From the NCBI GenBank assembly GCA_038818725.1, contig JAWAYL010000006.1:1-40602 (forward strand): a stretch of 40,602 bases of DNA, in the 5' to 3' direction. A program made the position numbers and the translations under genes. Of this stretch, positions 1 to 7,855 are shown in pieces. The notes beneath the pieces are model-generated. The model was not told the origin of the DNA. It ran no database searches and saw nothing but the letters and a program-made list of their open reading frames with translations. Origin of the DNA: JACIWB01 sp038818725 (GTDB lineage Archaea > Thermoplasmatota > E2 > UBA202 > JdFR-43). How positions within the stretch are numbered: the first letter of the stretch is position 1; each line of letters starts with the position of its first letter.

Positions 1-321
1 ACAACAGCATAGAAAATTTCTTCTATTTTTTCTGGCAAAAGAGTTCCTCGGATTAAATCCCAGGTTTTCTGCAATTTCTTTATTTATAGTTATCAATCTA
101 TATCCTTTTTTAATTGATTTTATTCCTTTTAGCTTCATAAATATTACAAATTTTATCCTTGCATACACTGATTTCTTTATTCTTTCAAGTCTTGGAAACA
201 TTTGCTTTAGTGTTTGATCTAAGAAACTTAGTTCCAAATGAGAAAGAAATTCAGATGCTGGTGGGCTATAGCATTTTCCTATCTCTTTTTCCAGAAAATT
301 TCGCAACAAAGCATCTAAAAA
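1..321 (-). pseudogene. Transposase-like remnant, cut by the window edge
   Basis: The minus strand is open from 321 down to about 50 and encodes a basic, helical protein with segments such as LDALLRNFLEKEIGK, LSFLDQTLKQMFPRLERIKK and INKEIAENLGFNPRN. Near 40-50, at a run of four T on the minus strand, the protein-like continuation moves to another frame (LPEKIEEIFYAVV), so a single-base frameshift is likely. There is no ATG near the 5' end; a stop (TAA, 324-322) precedes the open stretch. The mix of basic helices and decay resembles the N-terminal region of an IS transposase, but I cannot name a family. It could also be a broken chromosomal gene of another kind. It continues past the left edge. 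Confidence 0.35.
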
Positions 322-541
322 TTAGTTAGATTTTTATATTAGAAAGGCTAATCTTTATCAGCCCGAAAGTATCTCAAAAAGTGAAAGTAGCACCATCTTC
401 CGCTATTATTTTTAGTAAGTTTTTGTAAGCTTTTTGCAAATAGCTTATAACTCATCCTTCACCGTTCAGAAACACTTTTACAAGCGAATTTTGCGACCAC
501 CAACAAGCGATTAATTAAAAAATATACAATGTATTAACTTC
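322..541. other. Intergenic region before purP, with a weak 35-aa ORF
   Basis: AT-rich stretch between the left remnant and purP. A minus-strand ORF at 348-455 (35 aa, starting MSYKLFAKSLQKL) has a purine-rich GGTGAAGG element almost touching its ATG. It could be the detached N-terminus of the transposase-like remnant, but the support is weak. At 511-526 an AT-rich box A (TTAAAAAATATA) lies about 27 nt before the purP ATG, which fits a leaderless purP transcript. I see no RNA gene. Confidence 0.4.
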
Positions 542-1681
542 ATGATAGAAAAAAACAAAATTGAAGAAATTTTAGAAGAATATGATGAAAAAAATATAAG
601 CATATCAGCAATAGCATCACATTCTGCTTTAGATGTTTTTGATGGAGCAAAAGAAGAAAATTTTAGAACAATAGCAGTTTGCCAAAAAGGAAGAGAAAAA
701 ACATATGCCATCTATTTTAAGAGAAGAAAAGTTTGGAGTGAGGAAATTGGATTTATAGATGAGGTAATTAATCTTGAAAAATTTAGTAATATAATAAAGG
801 AAGATAATCAAAAAAAACTGAGAAATGAAAATGCTATTTTTATTCCAAATAGGTCATTTACTTCTTATTGTAAAATTGATGAAATTGAAAATAATTTTTT
901 TGTTCCTATTTTTGGCTCAAGAAAAATTTTAAGGATAGAAGAAAGGGAAGAAGAAAAAAACTATTACTGGCTTCTTGAAAAAGCTGGTTTGCAATATCCA
1001 GAAAAAATTGATGATGCGAGAGATATAGATGAACTATGCATAGTAAAATTACATCATGCAGTAAAAAAATTGGAAAGAGGTTTTTTCACTTGCTCTTCTT
1101 ACAAAGAATATTTAGAAAAATCTGAAAATCTTATAAAGCAAGGGATTATAACTAAGGAAGATTTAGAAAAAGCAAGAATAGAGAGATATATAATAGGGCC
1201 GGTATTTAATCTCGATTTCTTTTATTCTCCAATACTTGAGCAAATTGAATTGCTTGGCATAGACTGGCGTTTTGAAACAAGCCTTGATGGGCATGTGCGC
1301 TTGCCCGCCGAACAACAGCTCAGCCTGCCAGAAAAGCAAAGGATACCTGAATATACTGTATGCGGGCATAATAGCGCAACTCTTCGCGAATCCTTGCTTG
1401 AAAAAGCTTTTGAGCTCGGAGAAAAATTTGTTTCAGCATGCAAAAAATATTATGGAGGAATAATAGGTCCTTTCTGTTTGCAGACATGCGTTGACAAGGA
1501 TTTAAATTTTTATATATATGATGTAGCTCCTCGCATTGGTGGAGGGACAAATATTCATATGGCAATAGGTCATCCTTATGGCAACTCTTTATGGCGAAAG
1601 AATATGTCAACAGGGCGTAGAATAGCAATAGAAATTAAAATGGCTATTGAAAATAATAAGCTAAAAAAAATAGTTACATAA
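542..1681 (+). CDS. purP: PurP: 5-formaminoimidazole-4-carboxamide ribonucleotide synthetase
   Basis: PurP makes FAICAR from AICAR, formate and ATP, the archaeal replacement for the folate-dependent PurH transformylase step of IMP synthesis. The 379 aa match the usual PurP length. The N-terminal segment with SISAIASHSALDVFDGAKEE is the family's nucleotide-binding start; the C-terminal ATP-grasp part carries GIIGPFCLQTCVDKDLNFYI and VAPRIGGGTNIHMAIGHPYG, both characteristic. The start ATG lies about 27 nt after an AT-rich box A and has no Shine-Dalgarno sequence, so the mRNA is probably leaderless. It stands alone, convergent with the lipoprotein gene, whose stop follows directly. No other purine gene is in the window. 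The codons around 1260-1400 are locally richer in GC than the rest of the gene. Confidence 0.95.
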   Translation: MIEKNKIEEILEEYDEKNISISAIASHSALDVFDGAKEENFRTIAVCQKGREKTYAIYFKRRKVWSEEIGFIDEVINLEKFSNIIKEDNQKKLRNENAIFIPNRSFTSYCKIDEIENNFFVPIFGSRKILRIEEREEEKNYYWLLEKAGLQYPEKIDDARDIDELCIVKLHHAVKKLERGFFTCSSYKEYLEKSENLIKQGIITKEDLEKARIERYIIGPVFNLDFFYSPILEQIELLGIDWRFETSLDGHVRLPAEQQLSLPEKQRIPEYTVCGHNSATLRESLLEKAFELGEKFVSACKKYYGGIIGPFCLQTCVDKDLNFYIYDVAPRIGGGTNIHMAIGHPYGNSLWRKNMSTGRRIAIEIKMAIENNKLKKIVT

Positions 1682-2338
1682 CTATATTATATTTATCAAC
1701 TGCACTTCAGGGATAGTAATTTCTTTTTTATTCCCCGCATTATCATATGCTATAGCTGTTATATTATAAATCCCTATACCTCTCCCTATTTCCCATTCAT
1801 AAGGAGGTTCATATTTTTCAATTGCAAGATTTTCACCCCTATAAAACTCAACTTTTTTTACTCCAGATGTGCTATCGTTTGAATCAACAATTATTTTAAA
1901 ATCACCTATTATCATTGTATCATGAGGAATTCTTGGCGTTAAAATTTTTTTTCCTCTGAAATAAATATATCCTTCTTCAAAATTTTCAAAAGCAATTTCT
2001 GGCCCTGTTTTATCTATTTTTATCATTATACTTCCTTTTGCTTCATTATTTTTTCCATCAATAGCAACATATTCAACCAAATAGTAGCCATCCTGAGAAA
2101 TTGCATAAGGAATTCCAACATAATCACGCCATTGTTCGCCATTTATTCTATACTTTACTTCTTTTATACCACTTTCATTATCATATGCAATTATGGAAAA
2201 TTTTATATCACTTATATACCATCCTCCTTCACCCGCTTTTCCATCGATTTTTATCTCTACTATAGGAGGATTTTTTTCTCCTATACAACCACTCAGAAAC
2301 AAAAGAATAATTAAAGGAATAAAAACCAGCTTTTTCAT
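1682..2338 (-). CDS. Exported lipoprotein with two beta-sandwich modules
   Basis: The protein starts MKKLVFIPLIILLFLSGC, a lipoprotein signal with an LSGC lipobox, so the mature protein should be anchored outside the membrane by a lipidated Cys. After it comes an OmpL47-like module (SDIKFSIIAYDNESGIKEVK, YRINGEQW) and then an Ig-like module ending VKKVEFYRGENLAIEKYEPP and YEWEIGRGIG. The first module resembles the N-terminal part of the S-layer-like protein at 28456-31545; the second is clearly related to the C-terminus of the carboxypeptidase at 24049-25782. The start at 2338 overlaps the protease stop in an ATGA, so translation is probably coupled; an in-frame ATG at 2347 is the alternative. 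Function unknown; likely a surface adaptor or binding partner of the upstream protease. Confidence 0.85.
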   Translation of the reverse strand: MKKLVFIPLIILLFLSGCIGEKNPPIVEIKIDGKAGEGGWYISDIKFSIIAYDNESGIKEVKYRINGEQWRDYVGIPYAISQDGYYLVEYVAIDGKNNEAKGSIMIKIDKTGPEIAFENFEEGYIYFRGKKILTPRIPHDTMIIGDFKIIVDSNDSTSGVKKVEFYRGENLAIEKYEPPYEWEIGRGIGIYNITAIAYDNAGNKKEITIPEVQLINII

Positions 2339-3771
2339 TGCCACCATTCCCCATTAAATTTTTCAAGACTTAAATTTCCCCAGTCATTGTAATCATTTTT
2401 TCCATGACTTCCATCTGAATAATCAACTAGTTTAAAAACATATCTGTAATTCATGCAACTTTTATAATTCCCATACTCCCAATATTCTTTTTTCCATGGA
2501 AAGCGAGTATTTTCATTATCTATACCCTCAAACTCAAATAGCCCAAGCGTATGTCCAAGCTCATGCATATAAACGCTTGCCATTGCAGTTATATAATTGC
2601 TTCCTTGCAGTGCTATAGCCCACATCCAATTTCTTACATATTGCTCCCCAACACAATGGCTATCAACATAAAACATCCTCCCGCCCGCAGGGCGCCCCTG
2701 CCAGCCCATCTGGCATATTATTAAGCTGTAATGAAATACACCTCTTCTCCAATTATTTGGATCACCGTTAAGGAAATACTTCCAGCGAGCAGAAATAAGC
2801 TCTTCTCCATACATTTTTTCATCAAAAGGAATTAAATCGCCTCCTCCCCCCATTGAGCCATCATCGAAATGCACTGTTATATTATGCTTTGCAAATGCAT
2901 TGCATATCATTTGCATGCTTTCCTTTGGCAACATATAATCTTTTTGCCATGAATGTTTTGCTTTCATTCCATCTACTTCTATAAAAATATCTTTTGCGAA
3001 TGGGTCAGAAAGCCACTGGCTTGTTAAATATTCCTCATAATTTGTAAGACCATCCCTATCTGGATCAAGAATTTTATGTTCATCCTTTACAAGAGGGTTG
3101 TACCCATATTTATCCTCCCAGTCACATGGTATTCCATCTCCATCTAGGTCAACATTTCCATAGCTTCTGTTTTCATCCAGCCCATATTTTCTTTTTTCAT
3201 ATTTTGTAATTCTATCTCCGGTTTCATCCCATAAAAATATATCAAACCATATTTCATAATCTTCTTCATCATATTTTCCATCTTCATAGCCAGATGCATG
3301 TCCATAACCATTTGTGTCATTAAGAAAGTCATCTCCTTCCCATTCACCACTCTCAATATCAAACACCAAATTCAAAGATTTTCCATATAAATAATCTCCT
3401 TCATTTTTTGATATATCAAGTGGTTTATCAACTATTCCTCTTTTCCATAGCTGTATTTGAATTGGTATTTTGTTGCTCCTATTTACAATTTTCCATGCCA
3501 TTGGCCATTCAAAGTATATATCCATTCCTTCAAAATATTCTTCCCAAAAAACAGAATTTTCTCCATCTATATATATTTTGAAATAAATTTTATTATTTTC
3601 CATATTAAGACTTCTTACTCTTTTTATAAGCACAACAACGGCATTATCATCCACACCAATGTTTTTAAAGAAGCTTTTTATAGAAGAGATCGATGAAATA
3701 TCTTTACTATTATTCGCGACTATGGATGGCAAAATAAGAATAAAGCACACCGCAAGCGCCTTCTTGTTCAT
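2335..3771 (-). CDS. Secreted metzincin-like zinc metalloprotease
   Basis: Length 478 aa. An N-terminal hydrophobic segment (LAVCFILILPSIVA) is a signal peptide. Residues about 205-260 hold Asp-rich calcium loops of the thrombospondin type 3/EF-hand sort (NVDLDGDGIP, DPDRDGLTNYEEY). Near the C-terminus, HELGHTLGLFEFEG (from His403) supplies the HExxHxxG zinc motif and KSCMNY (Met440) looks like a Met-turn. The usual third metzincin ligand, His or Asp, is replaced by Glu413. It should act outside the cell on protein substrates. A TATA-like box near 3798-3806 lies about 30 nt before the ATG. The lipoprotein gene downstream overlaps by ATGA, suggesting a two-gene surface unit. The catalytic family is inferred from motifs only. 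Confidence 0.8.
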   Translation of the reverse strand: MNKKALAVCFILILPSIVANNSKDISSISSIKSFFKNIGVDDNAVVVLIKRVRSLNMENNKIYFKIYIDGENSVFWEEYFEGMDIYFEWPMAWKIVNRSNKIPIQIQLWKRGIVDKPLDISKNEGDYLYGKSLNLVFDIESGEWEGDDFLNDTNGYGHASGYEDGKYDEEDYEIWFDIFLWDETGDRITKYEKRKYGLDENRSYGNVDLDGDGIPCDWEDKYGYNPLVKDEHKILDPDRDGLTNYEEYLTSQWLSDPFAKDIFIEVDGMKAKHSWQKDYMLPKESMQMICNAFAKHNITVHFDDGSMGGGGDLIPFDEKMYGEELISARWKYFLNGDPNNWRRGVFHYSLIICQMGWQGRPAGGRMFYVDSHCVGEQYVRNWMWAIALQGSNYITAMASVYMHELGHTLGLFEFEGIDNENTRFPWKKEYWEYGNYKSCMNYRYVFKLVDYSDGSHGKNDYNDWGNLSLEKFNGEWWQ

Positions 3772-3890
3772 GTGATGAAAATATTTAATTATATAAGAAT
3801 TTAACCCGCCTTTGTTTTAAAATTTAGAAAAGATTAAATATAGAATTTTTTTTCTAAACGGGGACTGGGAGCATTAAGGAGAAAAATGAG

Positions 3891-4700
3891 ATAATTGAAA
3901 ACCTTCCTGCAGGCATAATTTACATCGATAGAAGTGGAAGAATCGTATATAAAAATAAATTTTTTTCAAATATCGAACAAAAAGAAATAGTCAAATTTAT
4001 AAAAAATGAGAATAGAATTTGCAAAATCGACAAAAAATATTTCTCAGTAAAAAAGATTGATGGGGGAAATGGTAAAATATTACTTATCGAAGATGTAACT
4101 GAAAAGGTAATGGCTGAAAATGCATTAAAAAATTCTGAAAAAACATTCAGAACAATATGTGAAAATTCTTTGGTAGGCATCATAATACTAAAAAATAAAA
4201 AACCTGTTTATATTAATAAAAAATTTTCTGAAATTATAGGATATAAAAGAGGAAAAATAGAAAAAATTTTCTTTGATTTAATTCACAAAGATGATATTAA
4301 AAAATTCTGGAAAGTTATTAAGGACGGGATAAGCATTATAAGATTTTTTGATAAAAATAATAAGATAAGATGGATTGAGATGTGCTGTTGCGAAATAGAT
4401 TATAATGGGAAGGCATATCTTTTAAATGCAATAGATATTACAAAGAAAAAAGAAATGGAAATAAAATTAAAGGAGGCAAATGAAAAAATGAGGAAAACTC
4501 TTGAAAAAGAGAAGAAATTTTTAGAAGAAATTTCCCACTACTTCTTTAATCCTCTTTGTATTGCAAAAGGTTATCTCGATCTTTCTATTCCATTTGTTGA
4601 AGAATCCTTGAGAAGAAAACTCGAAATAACCAAAGATGCAATAATAAGAGTGGAAAATGTTGTAAAACATATCGTTATGGAAGGAAAGATATATGAATAA
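3891..4700 (+). CDS. PAS-PAS-DHp sensor protein without an ATPase domain; start unclear
   Basis: The frame is open from 3858. The first ATG, at 4110, would cut off a good PAS domain (IIENLPAGIIYIDRSGRIVY, LLIEDVTEKVMAENAL). A second PAS follows (FRTICENSLVGIIILKNKKP to LLNAIDITKKKE), then a DHp-like helix pair with EISHYFFNPLCIAKGYL, whose His (codon 4536-4538) sits where the phosphorylated His of kinases lies. The protein ends right after the DHp, with no HATPase domain. AAGGAG at 3876-3881 precedes ATG 3886, which runs into a stop after two codons; the long frame has ATA at 3891 and ATT at 3873 but no normal start. A one-base deletion at ATGAG (from ATGGAG) or a non-AUG start would explain this. 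Possibly a phosphoacceptor for another kinase, such as that at 9999-11786. Confidence 0.7.
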   Translation: MIENLPAGIIYIDRSGRIVYKNKFFSNIEQKEIVKFIKNENRICKIDKKYFSVKKIDGGNGKILLIEDVTEKVMAENALKNSEKTFRTICENSLVGIIILKNKKPVYINKKFSEIIGYKRGKIEKIFFDLIHKDDIKKFWKVIKDGISIIRFFDKNNKIRWIEMCCCEIDYNGKAYLLNAIDITKKKEMEIKLKEANEKMRKTLEKEKKFLEEISHYFFNPLCIAKGYLDLSIPFVEESLRRKLEITKDAIIRVENVVKHIVMEGKIYE

Positions 4701-4732
4701 AAAATTTTTAATAAAAAATCTGTTTATGGAAG

Positions 4733-5602
4733 GTGGAAGAAATAAAAACATTTGAACTAGAAGAAAAAAAGAAAGAACTTAAGAAAAAGCTGGAGGAAGC
4801 AAAAAATTCAAGAGATATTTTAAATAAGAAGCTCAGCGAGTTAAGAAGAAGAAAGGATTATTTAAAAGAAGAATTAATTAAAAAAAAGAGAGAGGCGTCA
4901 ATGCATAGAAAAAGAAGAAATGAAATAAATGAAGAAGTTGCAATAGCTAAAAAAAAGAGAGAGGAATTAAACAGAAAATATGAAGAAATAAGAAAAAAGC
5001 TAGGGGAAATTGAGAAAAAATGTTTTACTGACGGAATTACATTAGAAAACCTTTACAAAAAAAGAGAGGCTCTTGAATTCAAGCAAATGACCAGGCAGTT
5101 AAAAAGAAAAGAAGAAGAGGAAATTATTGAAAAACTTACATCTATAAATAAAGAAATAAGGGAGAGAGAGAACATTCTCAAAAATAATCAAGAATTTAAA
5201 AAATATTTAGAAATGGAAAAGGAATTAAAAGAAGAGAGCGATAAGGAGCATGAAAAGGTGAGGGAGCTGGCCGGCAGGGCGCAAGAGGAGCATGAAAAAA
5301 TGCTTGATTGTCTTAATAAAGCAAGAGAAATATTGAAAGAAATAAAAAAAATTGAAGAAGAGTATATAATAACAAAAATAAATGCGGATAAAGCCCATAA
5401 TGAATTTATTATGTATCTTAACTCTATAAAAGAAATAGAAAGGTTAATGGAGAGCAAAAAAGAAGGAGAAAAGAAGAGGAAGATAGAGAAAGAAAAAGAT
5501 GCTTTAATGAAAAAAGCTGAAGAACTCTATGATAAATTCAAGAAGGGAGAGAAGCTCTCAACAGAAGATTTATTACTTCTGCAAAGAGCTGGACTAATAT
5601 AA
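4733..5602 (+). CDS. Archaeal coiled-coil protein (COG1340-like)
   Basis: The 289 aa are almost wholly charged heptad-like helix, for example KLSELRRRKDYLKEELIKKK and INEEVAIAKKKREELNRKYE, followed by a short C-terminal tail KLSTEDLLLLQRAGLI that recurs in archaeal coiled-coil proteins of this kind. No signal peptide or membrane segment, so cytoplasmic. The start is GTG at 4733; an ATG at 4726 is out of frame. Family members are widespread in archaea and are sometimes labelled phosphoserine phosphatase, a name not supported by any catalytic motif here. The gene follows the PAS protein by 32 nt on the same strand and converges with cca, whose stop lies directly after its own. Molecular role unknown; scaffold or RNA-associated functions are only guesses. 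Confidence 0.8.
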   Translation: MEEIKTFELEEKKKELKKKLEEAKNSRDILNKKLSELRRRKDYLKEELIKKKREASMHRKRRNEINEEVAIAKKKREELNRKYEEIRKKLGEIEKKCFTDGITLENLYKKREALEFKQMTRQLKRKEEEEIIEKLTSINKEIRERENILKNNQEFKKYLEMEKELKEESDKEHEKVRELAGRAQEEHEKMLDCLNKAREILKEIKKIEEEYIITKINADKAHNEFIMYLNSIKEIERLMESKKEGEKKRKIEKEKDALMKKAEELYDKFKKGEKLSTEDLLLLQRAGLI

Positions 5603-6865
5603 TTATCTCTCCCATGGCTTTTTTTCGCAAAAATATTCACTCCAGAAATCTACAAATTTTGATAAATTTCTAAAATCACATATTTTTATTTCTTCCTTTA
5701 TCTCATTTATATTTTTTCCAAGATTAATCTCATATAAAAAATCTTTAAGAAGGGAAATTGCATCTGTATATTTTCTTTTTATCTTTACAAAAATTCTTCC
5801 TTTCATTTCAAAAGGTTCTCCTAATAAAAGATGACTTTTTTTCCATTTTTCAATAAAAGTTTTAACATGCTCTTCTTCTTTAAGTGGAGGACCAACATGC
5901 AATTTTATCTCATCTATAATAATTTTTTTTAATTTTACTGCAACAAAAACTTCATCATTTGCAAACCACACTCTATCAACAACTTCAAAATCATAACTTT
6001 TTAGTAGATTTTCTATACTTTTTGCCGCTTTTTTAAGCTGTGGGTAAAGAATATCATCAACAATTTCTGGTTTTTTAAAACATATTCCAACAAAATTTTT
6101 TATCTTCTCCTCCACTTCTTTTCTATTAAGTAGCTTTACAGGATTTGGAAAAAAGAATTCAATTTTTGGTTTTTTCAGAAACTCTTCAGCTGCTTCAATA
6201 AAAAATTTCAGCTTCTCTGTTGAAAGGGCAGCCGCCACATTCCTTGACGCATCAACGGGATCAATCACATACGGCTTAATATTTTTAGCATTTTTCAATA
6301 CTTCCAAAAAGCTACCATACTTAAGAATAAGAAGTTCTACAAGATAACCTGAAAAACCTTCTATTTTTGCCTCTGCACCATAGCAACCTATACCCTTCAA
6401 AAATTGCTTAAATAGTCTAACTTCATTTTTCATTTCTTCTTTTAAATTTTTTTTAATATATTCTGTATGGAAGGGTGTTCTATCAACAGCACTCATTTTT
6501 TTATCAGGAGTTTTTATCCTATAACAAGGAACTATATCTACTATATAGCCTTTATAAAATCCTCTTATATAAGGATGCTCTGCATACTGAATTTTCCATT
6601 CCTCAAGAATTTTTTTACCCATAGAAATAACTATTTTTTGCATTTCTTCTTTCTTATAATATGTTGGAAAAAGTATAAAAAAATCTATATCAAGAGCATT
6701 TTTCAGATATGTATCCTTTGCAACAGAGCCAACAAGCATTGCTTCCGCATCTTCTGGCTTTATCTTTTCTATTAAATCTTTTATTTCTTTTACTACGCTT
6801 TCAATTTCTTTTTTTTCTTCTTCATTTGGTGATATTTTTTTTAAAACTTCTTCCAATATTTTCAT
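5603..6865 (-). CDS. cca: CCA-adding enzyme (archaeal class I tRNA nucleotidyltransferase)
   Basis: Adds or repairs the 3' CCA of tRNA using CTP and ATP without a nucleic-acid template; both tRNA genes in this window lack encoded CCA. The nucleotidyltransferase signature is AMLVGSVAKDTYLKNALDID with the following FF, then the third carboxylate region in YIVDIVPCYRI. The motif EGFSGYLVELLILKYGSF is the archaeal helix that follows the catalytic head. Length 420 aa from ATG 6865, close to the ~440 usual. An upstream in-frame ATG at 6943 would lie well inside thpR and is unlikely. The ATG at 6865 overlaps the thpR stop as ATGA, so the two are translationally coupled, an arrangement seen in other archaea and consistent with a tRNA maturation operon. 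Confidence 0.93.
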   Translation of the reverse strand: MKILEEVLKKISPNEEEKKEIESVVKEIKDLIEKIKPEDAEAMLVGSVAKDTYLKNALDIDFFILFPTYYKKEEMQKIVISMGKKILEEWKIQYAEHPYIRGFYKGYIVDIVPCYRIKTPDKKMSAVDRTPFHTEYIKKNLKEEMKNEVRLFKQFLKGIGCYGAEAKIEGFSGYLVELLILKYGSFLEVLKNAKNIKPYVIDPVDASRNVAAALSTEKLKFFIEAAEEFLKKPKIEFFFPNPVKLLNRKEVEEKIKNFVGICFKKPEIVDDILYPQLKKAAKSIENLLKSYDFEVVDRVWFANDEVFVAVKLKKIIIDEIKLHVGPPLKEEEHVKTFIEKWKKSHLLLGEPFEMKGRIFVKIKRKYTDAISLLKDFLYEINLGKNINEIKEEIKICDFRNLSKFVDFWSEYFCEKKPWER

Positions 6866-7407
6866 AATTTTATCTCTCCTATATCTATGTATGTTGGTCC
6901 TTCTGGCTTCAGTATGCTCTGCTTTAATTTTATTGATTCGCAATTTATTTCTCCAAAATATTTATCCTTATTTTCCTCAATAACTCTTAAAATTTTTTCC
7001 TTATTTTCTCCACTTTTCATTCTAGCTATTGTTATATGGGGTTTATAAGAAGCTTCTCTTTTTATTCCATATTCTACAAGTTTTTCATCAATATAGTTTG
7101 CCATTTTTAAAGTTTCCCCATTATCATGAAATCCAAGCCATATCACCTTTATATTTTTAAAATCTGGAAAACACCCTAATCCAGCTATTTTTGCTTTAAA
7201 AGGTTTTATATCTTTAACTGCCTCACTCATAACTTTTTTTATACTATCTTTCAATCCCTCGTCTATTTCTCCAAGAAATTTTATTGTTAGATGCATATTA
7301 TCCGGCTCAACAAATTTAAGCCTAGCATTTGTTGCTTCTAACTTTTCAAAAATTTTTTTAATTTCCTCATTAAATTTAACATCTATTGCAATAAATGCTC
7401 TCATCAT
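6862..7407 (-). CDS. thpR: ThpR: RNA 2',3'-cyclic phosphodiesterase (2H family)
   Basis: A 2H phosphoesterase that opens 2',3'-cyclic phosphates on RNA and shows ligase-like activity on tRNA halves. The start MRAFIAIDV is typical. The two catalytic His motifs are HLTIKFLGEI and HITIARMKSG, spaced as in the LigT/ThpR family; about 180 aa is the expected size. Two tandem ATG codons (7407 and 7404) are possible; 7407 overlaps the stop of the small upstream frame as ATGA. Its own stop overlaps the cca ATG the same way, so three reading frames are chained on one transcript. The partnership with cca suggests work on tRNA ends. Confidence 0.93.
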   Translation of the reverse strand: MMRAFIAIDVKFNEEIKKIFEKLEATNARLKFVEPDNMHLTIKFLGEIDEGLKDSIKKVMSEAVKDIKPFKAKIAGLGCFPDFKNIKVIWLGFHDNGETLKMANYIDEKLVEYGIKREASYKPHITIARMKSGENKEKILRVIEENKDKYFGEINCESIKLKQSILKPEGPTYIDIGEIKL

Positions 7408-7490
7408 GTTAATATCTTTCCCAATATATCTTTTTTACCAAAGGCACTGAATGTTTCATATCTTGAGACAATTTTTGCAGAGCCCTCCAT
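7404..7490 (-). CDS. Putative 28-aa small protein leading the thpR-cca operon
   Basis: A short frame beginning MEGSAKIVSRYETFSAFG ends in TGA that overlaps the thpR ATG (7407) in an ATGA. The ATG at 7490 lies about 28 nt from a TATA-like box at 7507-7518, as expected for a leaderless transcript in this genome, and no other start for the thpR mRNA is apparent. It could be a real small protein, a leader peptide that controls thpR by translational coupling, or a chance frame. No family recognised. Support is the coupling and promoter geometry only. Confidence 0.45.
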   Translation of the reverse strand: MEGSAKIVSRYETFSAFGKKDILGKILT

Positions 7491-7503
7491 TATTTGCCTG
7501 AAA

Positions 7504-7520
7504 AAATTTAAATTTATATT
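7504..7520. promoter_or_regulatory. Near-palindromic TATA region shared by divergent genes
   Basis: The sequence TTTAAATTTATAT can be read as box A on both strands. On the plus strand it lies 22-28 nt before the ATG at 7535; on the minus strand, about 28 nt before the ATG at 7490. The two transcripts would start about 45 bp apart and diverge, so their initiation complexes may compete. Confidence 0.55.
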
Positions 7521-7534
7521 CAGATTATCAAAAA

Positions 7535-7840
7535 ATGAGAAAAGTCATAATGCTATTAGTTGCGATATCAATTTCATTGCTTTTATCTATTTTTATTGGA
7601 AAGCAGGCGATTGCAATTTTCTTAATAATTCTTGGAATATGGCTTGCTTTTTTAGGATCAAAAGAAAATAGCAAAAGTAAAGTTTTCTGGGGCGGGATTT
7701 TAGTTTCGATATCAATTTCATATGCTATATTTTTAAATATAAAAATTAAATGGCAGATACTTGTAGTTATCTTTATTGGAGGTATAATTGCAACGTTGCT
7801 TATTATTAACTCAATGAAGATGGAAAAAATTAAAAAATAG
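7535..7840 (+). CDS. Small integral membrane protein, uncharacterised
   Basis: 101 aa with four hydrophobic stretches: VIMLLVAISISLLLSIFIG, AIAIFLIILGIWLAFLG, VFWGGILVSISISYAIFL and ILVVIFIGGIIATLLII, joined by short basic loops (GSKENSKSK, MKMEKIKK). No lipobox or catalytic motif. The ATG at 7535 fits a leaderless transcript from the shared TATA region. It ends 15 nt before the LeuC-like gene on the same strand, so the two may be co-transcribed, but a functional link is not evident. I do not recognise a family. Confidence 0.7.
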   Translation: MRKVIMLLVAISISLLLSIFIGKQAIAIFLIILGIWLAFLGSKENSKSKVFWGGILVSISISYAIFLNIKIKWQILVVIFIGGIIATLLIINSMKMEKIKK

Positions 7841-7855
7841 TAATATATTGCGAAT

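Noticed and set aside
2485..2505. TTTCCATGGAAA resembling the operator palindrome at 15055
   Set aside because: It lacks the central base, lies within the protease coding sequence and has no TATA box beside it.
6866..6943. 26-residue N-terminal extension of the CCA-adding enzyme
   Set aside because: It lies inside thpR, and ATG 6865 forms an ATGA overlap typical of coupled genes.
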